A stretch of DNA of 15,346 bases from JALYIM01 sp040003205. Lineage in GTDB: Bacteria > Acidobacteriota > Terriglobia > Terriglobales > Acidobacteriaceae. The notes below the pieces were generated by a model, which did not search any database, was not told where the DNA came from, and worked only from the letters and a program-made list of their open reading frames with translations. The number at the start of each line of letters is the position of its first letter. The stretch's first letter is position 1. The position numbers were made by a program, and so were the translations under genes. Where the stretch lies: NCBI GenBank assembly GCA_040003205.1, contig JBDUDA010000044.1, positions 1-15,346 on the forward strand, given 5' to 3'. Of this stretch, positions 6,655-12,349 are shown piece after piece.

Positions 6655-7638
6655 TCAGCTCGCGTAATCGTCAATACCACCTCGTAGTAGAAGGTAAGTT
6701 CCTGTGCGCGTCTCTGGGGTCGCACGAAAGAACTCAGCCACAAAGAATCCGGCCGCCAGAGATTTAGTAAAGGCCCAGCGCGTGGCATTCCTCCAATCCT
6801 GGGCAACGTCAGGACTACTCAGTTCAAGAGTCGCGATATCGTCTGGAATCTGAATCGCAACCTGACGTTTCGACAGGGCTGCCACCAAATCCCCGCGTTT
6901 GGCTGCGCGCTCTGAATCGACTGAAATCAACGGCTCCAAGTCCTTCAGAAGGCGCTGTGTCTCCTCTCCAATCTTAGTGCCTTGCAGCCGCTGTTTTACG
7001 CGCCGTCCCGTCATCGGCCAACGTACCCATAAACGGTCCGTACCATTGCGATGCAGAACACTGGAAGTTTCCGGTCCGTAAAAATCTTTCCTGTAATCGT
7101 CAGAAACAACTCCCAATTTGTTGAAATTGAAATGCGCATTCCTGCTCTGTAGGGGATCGAAAGTCCAAGTCATGTCTTTGATCAATCGACGGTCGTTCAA
7201 TAGCCGCCCGGCGCTGGACAAATCCTTTACCGGACCCGCAACTGATATGCCCCGGAGATGTATCCCCAGCGCGCATTCGCGCTGGGCCAGTTTCAAGCGA
7301 TATCCCAGATCGAGATCGCGATAAGGTTCCCGAACTGCAAGCATGTGAGAATGAACTCTAAGCTCGCCATGTTCGAGGCTGGGAAATCCGTAGGCAAAGC
7401 CAGCGAGGTCTTCGCCATCGAATGCACCAATCCATAGGTGTCCGGCAGATTGGGAGGCGATGATCGCTGTGAGGGGGAAAATGTCTGCATCCGCGAGCCC
7501 CCACACTTCACGTTCCACGTGCTCAACTTTTTGTAAGTCCTCCAAAGTGTGCAATCCGCGAATTGTTATGGTTAAAGCGGACTTCGGAGAGGCACGGTCA
7601 TTCATTTTTTGTAATCCGTAGTCGATCTGATTCCGCAA
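6655..7638 (-). CDS. GNAT-superfamily acetyltransferase, COG3375 type, with unusual insertion
   Basis: Predicted to transfer an acyl group from acyl-CoA; the substrate of the family is unknown to me. The 327-residue product has the GNAT core in its first ~190 residues (GAFDGEDLAGFAYGFP, HSHMLAVREPYR, then MTWTFDPLQSRNAHFNFNKLG at 156-176, the hallmark of this family). The C-terminal domain (about 195-327) includes VAIQIPDDIATLE and DWRNATRWAFTKSLAAGFFVAEF. The acetyl-CoA loop, usually RxxGxG, reads RDLDLG at 107-112, so the first glycine is Asp110. Between GIH (125-127) and DMTWTF there are about 27 extra residues compared with the form I recall. TTG at 7638 is chosen because AGGAG lies 6 bases upstream; ATG at 7605 has only a weak site. 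First gene of the probable operon with the DCC gene and acs. Confidence 0.82.
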   Translation of the reverse strand: MRNQIDYGLQKMNDRASPKSALTITIRGLHTLEDLQKVEHVEREVWGLADADIFPLTAIIASQSAGHLWIGAFDGEDLAGFAYGFPSLEHGELRVHSHMLAVREPYRDLDLGYRLKLAQRECALGIHLRGISVAGPVKDLSSAGRLLNDRRLIKDMTWTFDPLQSRNAHFNFNKLGVVSDDYRKDFYGPETSSVLHRNGTDRLWVRWPMTGRRVKQRLQGTKIGEETQRLLKDLEPLISVDSERAAKRGDLVAALSKRQVAIQIPDDIATLELSSPDVAQDWRNATRWAFTKSLAAGFFVAEFFRATPETRTGTYLLLRGGIDDYAS

Positions 7639-7644
7639 ACAATT

Positions 7645-7649
7645 CTCCT
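7645..7649 (-). promoter_or_regulatory. Ribosome binding site supporting the TTG start of the GNAT gene
   Basis: AGGAG on the minus strand, 6 bases before the TTG at 7638. Confidence 0.65.
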
Positions 7650-7739
7650 GCCGAAGTCTAACGCGCTAGCAGACAAGCCCTTAAGCCGATGTGCGGAGGA
7701 GCATGTCCGGTAAAGTTTTGTAAACCGCAGGCAGCGCTC

Positions 7740-7770
7740 TTGACGACGCTGACATTAGATCAGATTCTAT
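7740..7770 (+). promoter_or_regulatory. Weak candidate promoter for the mdtABC-like operon
   Basis: TTGACG (7740-7745) is a good -35. Possible -10 boxes are GATTCT (7763-7768, 17-base spacing) or TTCTAT (7765-7770, 19-base spacing), both poor. It overlaps the opposing candidate promoter of the GNAT operon. The rest of the 7639-7895 spacer shows no gene. Confidence 0.22.
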
Positions 7771-7782
7771 TGGGACGGTGAA
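7754..7782 (-). promoter_or_regulatory. Candidate sigma-70 promoter for the GNAT-DCC-acs operon
   Basis: Minus-strand TTCACC (7777-7782) and TCTAAT (7754-7759) with an optimal 17-base spacer; the -10 matches TATAAT at 5 of 6 positions. The predicted start is near 7747, giving a leader of about 110 bases before the TTG at 7638. Confidence 0.5.
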
Positions 7783-7880
7783 TAGAAGATTCCACAGTCA
7801 TCTGGACAATAAACCGCAACCCGATCATGTGATTGCGCGTCCAATCCACGAGTGCTGTTTCAGCGCAGGAGTGTAGTTCA

Positions 7881-7887
7881 AGAGGAG
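7881..7887 (+). promoter_or_regulatory. Ribosome binding site that fixes the start of the efflux adaptor
   Basis: AGAGGAG, 8 bases before the ATG at 7896. The frame is open further upstream to 7833, but no comparable site precedes earlier starts. Confidence 0.75.
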
Positions 7888-7895
7888 TCTGCTTG

Positions 7896-9239
7896 ATGGC
7901 GGAGGGTGATAACGAACGAGTGCAGAAGAAAATACCGCGCTCAAAATTTGTTCTCTCGAAGCGGACGAACAGGGTCTCAACGCGAGCGTACGTAAGCGTC
8001 CCACGATCAACTGACGGATTCCTCCTTCTTTTATCCACGTTCCTTTCGGTTAGCTTCGCGTTGATTGGATGCAGCAGCAATTCCGCGAAGCCTGCCTCCG
8101 CAAAGGCGAACACCGCTCCCCCTGCCATGCCTGTTGTGGTGGCGACGGTTGAACGTCGCGATTTGCCAGTATTTCTTACTGGCTTGGGATCCGTGTCGCC
8201 CCTCGTCACCGTGAGCGTGAAGAGCCGTGTGGACGGCGAGTTGATCAAAGTAAATTTTAAGGAAGGGCAGAACGTCCGCAAAGGCGACCTGCTGGCGCTG
8301 ATCGATCCACGGCCGTTCGAGGTGCAACTGAGCCAGACGCAGGCGGCGCTTTTCAGAGATCAAGCTTCCCTGCGTGATGCGCAACTGAATTACCAGCGCT
8401 ATAAAGAGTTGCTGCAAGTGTCGGGCGCAATGTCCCAGCAACAGGTGGATACGCAAAAAGCAGCCGCCGATCAGCTTGAGGGAACGGTGCGTTCCGATCA
8501 GGCGGCAATCGACAATGTGAAGTTGCAGATTGCGTACTGCCACATCACCGCTCCAGCAAGCGGGCGCGTTGGACTCCGGCTGGTGGACGCCGGAAATATC
8601 GTTCATGCCAGCGATGCGAATCCGATGATGGTGATTACTCAATTGCAACCGATTGCTGTGCTGTTTACTTTGCCCGAGGACGTCCTCTCCAGCGTCTCGC
8701 AACGTATGAAGAAAGGTGGACTCGCAGTCGAGGCCTACAGCCGCGACGATCAGACCGAGCTTGCCAGCGGAAATCTGCTGACCATCGACAACCAAATCGA
8801 TCAGACTACTGGCACGGGGCGCCTGAAGGCGGTTTTCAACAACACTGACAGCATCCTCTGGCCCAATCAGTTCGTGAATATCCACTTGCTTCTCGAAACG
8901 CGCAGAAACACGATATTGGCCCCGGCGGCGGCAATTCAACGCGGGCCCAACGGCAGTTTTGTTTTTTCCGTTAAGGCTGACAAGACGGTTGAGGTGCGTC
9001 CGGTTGTCGTCTCGCTGACGCAAAATAATCTCTCCGCAATCTCGAGCGGACTTTCCGCGGGTGATGTGGTCGTTACTGATGGCCAGGATAAGTTGCAGGC
9101 TGGCAGCAGAGTTGACGCACGGACGATGAAGCCTGCAAGCGAGGCTTCGCCGAAGTCCAATCCGGCAAATAATCCGGACGACCAGTCGACGAATTCCGCG
9201 GAACACCGGACCTCTACTTCCGGTGGCACGACGCAATGA
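7896..9239 (+). CDS. mdtA: RND efflux membrane-fusion protein (MdtA-like), probable lipoprotein
   Basis: Periplasmic adaptor that links an RND pump to an outer-membrane channel. From ATG 7896 the product is 447 residues. A hydrophobic stretch (about 41-58) ends in the lipobox LIGC with Cys59, so it is probably an inner-membrane lipoprotein. The n-region before it is about 40 residues, unusually long. Mature domains in order: barrel-sandwich half-motif (VVATVERRDLPVFLTGLGSV, VDGELIKVNFKEGQNVRKGD, about 80-140), alpha-hairpin (about 142-213), second half-motif (HITAPASGRVGLRLVDAGN), beta-barrel (about 245-335), and membrane-proximal domain with GLSAGDVVVTDGQDKLQAGS. A Ser/Asn-rich tail (about 410-447) closes it. 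Its stop overlaps the next start by 4 bases (ATGA), so translation is coupled to the pump gene. MdtA is a family assignment; substrate unknown. Confidence 0.9.
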   Translation: MAEGDNERVQKKIPRSKFVLSKRTNRVSTRAYVSVPRSTDGFLLLLSTFLSVSFALIGCSSNSAKPASAKANTAPPAMPVVVATVERRDLPVFLTGLGSVSPLVTVSVKSRVDGELIKVNFKEGQNVRKGDLLALIDPRPFEVQLSQTQAALFRDQASLRDAQLNYQRYKELLQVSGAMSQQQVDTQKAAADQLEGTVRSDQAAIDNVKLQIAYCHITAPASGRVGLRLVDAGNIVHASDANPMMVITQLQPIAVLFTLPEDVLSSVSQRMKKGGLAVEAYSRDDQTELASGNLLTIDNQIDQTTGTGRLKAVFNNTDSILWPNQFVNIHLLLETRRNTILAPAAAIQRGPNGSFVFSVKADKTVEVRPVVVSLTQNNLSAISSGLSAGDVVVTDGQDKLQAGSRVDARTMKPASEASPKSNPANNPDDQSTNSAEHRTSTSGGTTQ

Positions 9240-12200
9240 ATCCTTCCCGTCTCTTTATTCTTCGTCCGGTAGCAACGTCATTACTCATGATCGCGTTGCT
9301 GCTGGTGGGAATCGTGGCGTATTTTCAGCTTCCCGTTTCAGCCTTGCCCGAGGTGGACTATCCGACGATTCAGGTGATGACGTTTTATCCCGGGGCTGGG
9401 CCTGATGTCATGGCTTCGTCGGTGACTTCTCCCCTGGAGAGACAATTTGGGCAAGTACCCGGCTTGAGTCAGATGACGTCCACGAGTTCGCTCGGTAGCT
9501 CGGTCATCACGCTGCAATTCAATCTTGATCAAAATATTGACGTCGCTGAGCAGCAGGTGCAGGCTGCGATCAATGCGGCTACCACCTATTTGCCACGTGA
9601 TCTTCCCAATCCTCCGACTTACAGCAAAGTGAATCCGGCGGACGCTCCTATTCTTACTCTGGCTCTCAACTCGGATACGCTACCGCTTTCGAAGGTGGAG
9701 GACTTTGCTGACACCGCTCTGGCGCAAAAGATTTCCCAGTTGCCAGGCGTCGGACTCGTCTCCATCAGCGGTGGCCAGAAACCGGCTGTGAGAATTCAGG
9801 CGAATCCCACCGCACTCGCGTCCTATGGACTGAGTCTGGAAGACGTAAGAACCGCGCTCGGAAGCGCCAACGTTGACCAGGCTAAGGGAACAATCAACGG
9901 GCCTAGACAGTCGTTCACGATCGGAGCTAACGATCAGCTGACTTCGGGCATTCAGTACGCACCAGTCGTCATCGCATACCGCAATGGAGCTCCGGTCCGG
10001 CTGTCTGACGTCGCCTCCATCACGGATGGAATCGAGAACACAAAGCAGGCGGCGTGGATGAATACATCGCCGGCTGTGATTATGAACATCCAGCGGCAGC
10101 CGGGCGCGAACATTATCAGTGTCGTCGACCGCATCAAGAAGCTGCTGATCCAGCTGAAAGCTTCCCTGCCGACCGCGGTAACCGTCTCGATTCTCACAGA
10201 CCGTACGGAGACAATTCGCGCGTCAGTAAAGGATGTTCAGTTCGAACTGATGCTCACGGTAGGGCTGGTCGTCCTGGTCATCTTTTTATTTCTCAGGAAT
10301 CTTTCCGCAACAGTCATTCCCAGCATCGCTGTCCCACTTTCGTTGGTGGGAACCTTCGCCGTCATGTATGCGCTGGGATACAGCTTGAACAATCTCACGC
10401 TGATGGCTCTGACGATTTCCACGGGGTTCGTGGTGGACGATGCCATCGTAATGATTGAAAACATCGACCGCTTTCTAGAGGAAGGCGACTCTCCGCTTGA
10501 GGCATCGCTCAAAGGCGCGGGCCAGATCGGTTTCACCATCGTTTCGTTGACGGTTTCGCTCATTGCAGTGCTCATTCCCCTATTGTTCATGGGAGACATC
10601 GTTGGCCGGCTGTTCCGCGAGTTCGCAGTTACGCTGGCGGTAACGATTCTGGTGTCGGCGGTGGTCTCACTGACCTTGACTCCGATGATGTGCGCCAAGC
10701 TGCTCAAGCGCCATGACCCAGCTAAGCGCAGCCGGTTTTATAACCTGTCAGAGGATTTTTACCATCGCGTCATAGCTTTTTATGGAAGAGGTTTAAAGTT
10801 TGTTTTAAAACACCAGACAACTACCCTGCTCGTGACGGCAGCTACTCTGGTTTTGACTTTGTTCTTGTATGTCGTCGTCCCCAAAGGATTTTTCCCGGTG
10901 CAGGATACCGGCGGCATTATCGGCATCTCCGATGCGCCGCAGAGCGTTTCGTTCACAGCGATGTCTGAGCGGCAGCAAGCGCTATCCAAAATTATTTTGC
11001 AGGACCCGGACGTGGCCAGCCTGTCGTCGTTTATAGGCGTGGACGGCACCAACATGACAGGCAATAGCGGACGAATACAGATTAATTTAAAGCCCCATGG
11101 TGCGCGCAGTTCGACTGCGTCGGATGTGATTCGACGGTTGCAGCCGAAGCTGGCAGCAGTGGAAGGCATTACTTTATACATGCAGCCGGTGCAGGACCTC
11201 ACCGTGGAAGATCGCGTCAGCCGCACGCTATATCAATATTCGATGGAAGACGCCGATCCTCAGGAGCTGGCGACCGTCTCGAGTAAGTTGCTCGATAAGT
11301 TGCGTACACTTCCGCAACTACGTGACGTGGCCAGTGACCAGCAGAATAATGGACGGGAAATTAATTTAGTCATTGACCGTGACACGGCTTCCCGGCTCGG
11401 GATTTTGCCGCAAGCGATCGACGACACACTCTATGACGCCTATGGGCAGCGCCAGGTTTCAACCATCTTCACGCAGTTGAACCAGTATCACGTGGTGCTG
11501 GAGGTCAATCCGCAATTTCAGCAAAATCCTGATTCCCTGAAGGATCTTTACGTGAAGTCGAGCACCGGCTCGCAGGTGCCCCTGCTGTCATTCGCGCACG
11601 TTGGGCGCACAAACGCGACCCTGGCCATCAATCATCAAGGACAGTTTCCCGTGGTTACACTTTCGTTCAATCTCGCGCCGGGAGTTTCATTAGGCGACGC
11701 CACCAAGGCGATTGACCAGGCGGAAGCGGAAGTCGTGCTTCCCGCCAGTATTCGTACCAGCTTCCAGGGAACGGCGGCAGCGTTTCGGAATTCGCTGTCG
11801 TCCGAACCGTGGTTGATCGTTGCGGCCATCGTCACCGTCTATATCGTGCTGGGAGTGCTATACGAAAGCTATATCCATCCGCTGACAATTCTTTCCACGC
11901 TTCCGTCTGCGGGAGTGGGTGCGATCCTCGCGCTGCTCCTGACCGGGAACGACCTTGGCGTGGTGGGGCTGATTGGGATCATCTTACTGATTGGCATTGT
12001 GAAGAAGAACGCAATCATGATGATTGACTTCGCGCTCGAAGCCGAGCGGGTGGAGCACAAATCTCCGGAAGAAGCGATTTTCCAGGCTTGCCTGTTGCGC
12101 TTTCGTCCCATCATGATGACCACGATGGCCGCATTGCTTGGCGGATTGCCTCTCGCCCTGGGCCGCGGCACGGGATCGGAGCTGCGCCATCCGCTGGGAA

Positions 12201-12349
12201 TTACGATCGTTGGCGGACTGTTACTGAGTCAACTGCTCACTCTTTTTACGACTCCGGTTGTATATCTCTGGTTTGACCGCCTGTCGAGAAAGTTCGAGCG
12301 CTTTCAGGTTGGAAATGCTGTTACAGAACCGGCCGCGACTGGCGACTGA
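9236..12349 (+). CDS. mdtB: RND efflux pump subunit (MdtB-like)
   Basis: Inner-membrane proton-driven drug/metabolite exporter of the HAE1 family. The product is 1037 residues, full length (MdtB is about 1040). It begins with the family signature FILRPVATSL and TM1. In TM4, GFVVDDAIVMIENI contains the proton-relay pair Asp401/Asp402 (AcrB Asp407/408). In TM10, GIVKKNAIMMIDFA contains Lys924, matching AcrB Lys940. Periplasmic porter segments include QAAINAATTYLPRDLPNPPT and FQGTAAAFRNSLSSEPW. YIVLGVLYESYIHPLTILST is typical of the MdtB/MdtC branch rather than AcrB. The start overlaps the adaptor stop (ATGA) and the stop overlaps the next pump start (TGATG), so all three genes are coupled. In the enterobacterial system MdtB and MdtC form a mixed trimer; the same is likely here. 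No TolC-like gene is in view. Confidence 0.93.
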   Translation: MNPSRLFILRPVATSLLMIALLLVGIVAYFQLPVSALPEVDYPTIQVMTFYPGAGPDVMASSVTSPLERQFGQVPGLSQMTSTSSLGSSVITLQFNLDQNIDVAEQQVQAAINAATTYLPRDLPNPPTYSKVNPADAPILTLALNSDTLPLSKVEDFADTALAQKISQLPGVGLVSISGGQKPAVRIQANPTALASYGLSLEDVRTALGSANVDQAKGTINGPRQSFTIGANDQLTSGIQYAPVVIAYRNGAPVRLSDVASITDGIENTKQAAWMNTSPAVIMNIQRQPGANIISVVDRIKKLLIQLKASLPTAVTVSILTDRTETIRASVKDVQFELMLTVGLVVLVIFLFLRNLSATVIPSIAVPLSLVGTFAVMYALGYSLNNLTLMALTISTGFVVDDAIVMIENIDRFLEEGDSPLEASLKGAGQIGFTIVSLTVSLIAVLIPLLFMGDIVGRLFREFAVTLAVTILVSAVVSLTLTPMMCAKLLKRHDPAKRSRFYNLSEDFYHRVIAFYGRGLKFVLKHQTTTLLVTAATLVLTLFLYVVVPKGFFPVQDTGGIIGISDAPQSVSFTAMSERQQALSKIILQDPDVASLSSFIGVDGTNMTGNSGRIQINLKPHGARSSTASDVIRRLQPKLAAVEGITLYMQPVQDLTVEDRVSRTLYQYSMEDADPQELATVSSKLLDKLRTLPQLRDVASDQQNNGREINLVIDRDTASRLGILPQAIDDTLYDAYGQRQVSTIFTQLNQYHVVLEVNPQFQQNPDSLKDLYVKSSTGSQVPLLSFAHVGRTNATLAINHQGQFPVVTLSFNLAPGVSLGDATKAIDQAEAEVVLPASIRTSFQGTAAAFRNSLSSEPWLIVAAIVTVYIVLGVLYESYIHPLTILSTLPSAGVGAILALLLTGNDLGVVGLIGIILLIGIVKKNAIMMIDFALEAERVEHKSPEEAIFQACLLRFRPIMMTTMAALLGGLPLALGRGTGSELRHPLGITIVGGLLLSQLLTLFTTPVVYLWFDRLSRKFERFQVGNAVTEPAATGD

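Noticed and set aside
4143..6806. An 887-codon minus-strand frame that could be read as a redox-domain/Acs fusion protein.
   Set aside because: The acs start at 6119 has a strong ribosome binding site, the DCC homology leaves this frame near 6340, and the segment 6120-6330 in this frame has no family similarity.
7174..7725. The 11-mer GTCCGGTAAAG occurs inside the GNAT insertion (minus strand) and in the upstream spacer (plus strand, from about 7705), suggesting an inserted repeat.
   Set aside because: Matches of this length are expected many times by chance in 15 kb, and the flanks do not extend the similarity convincingly.
7833..7895. N-terminal extension of the adaptor by 21 codons to an earlier start.
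   Set aside because: A strong AGAGGAG precedes the ATG at 7896, and the extension adds no signal-peptide or family feature.
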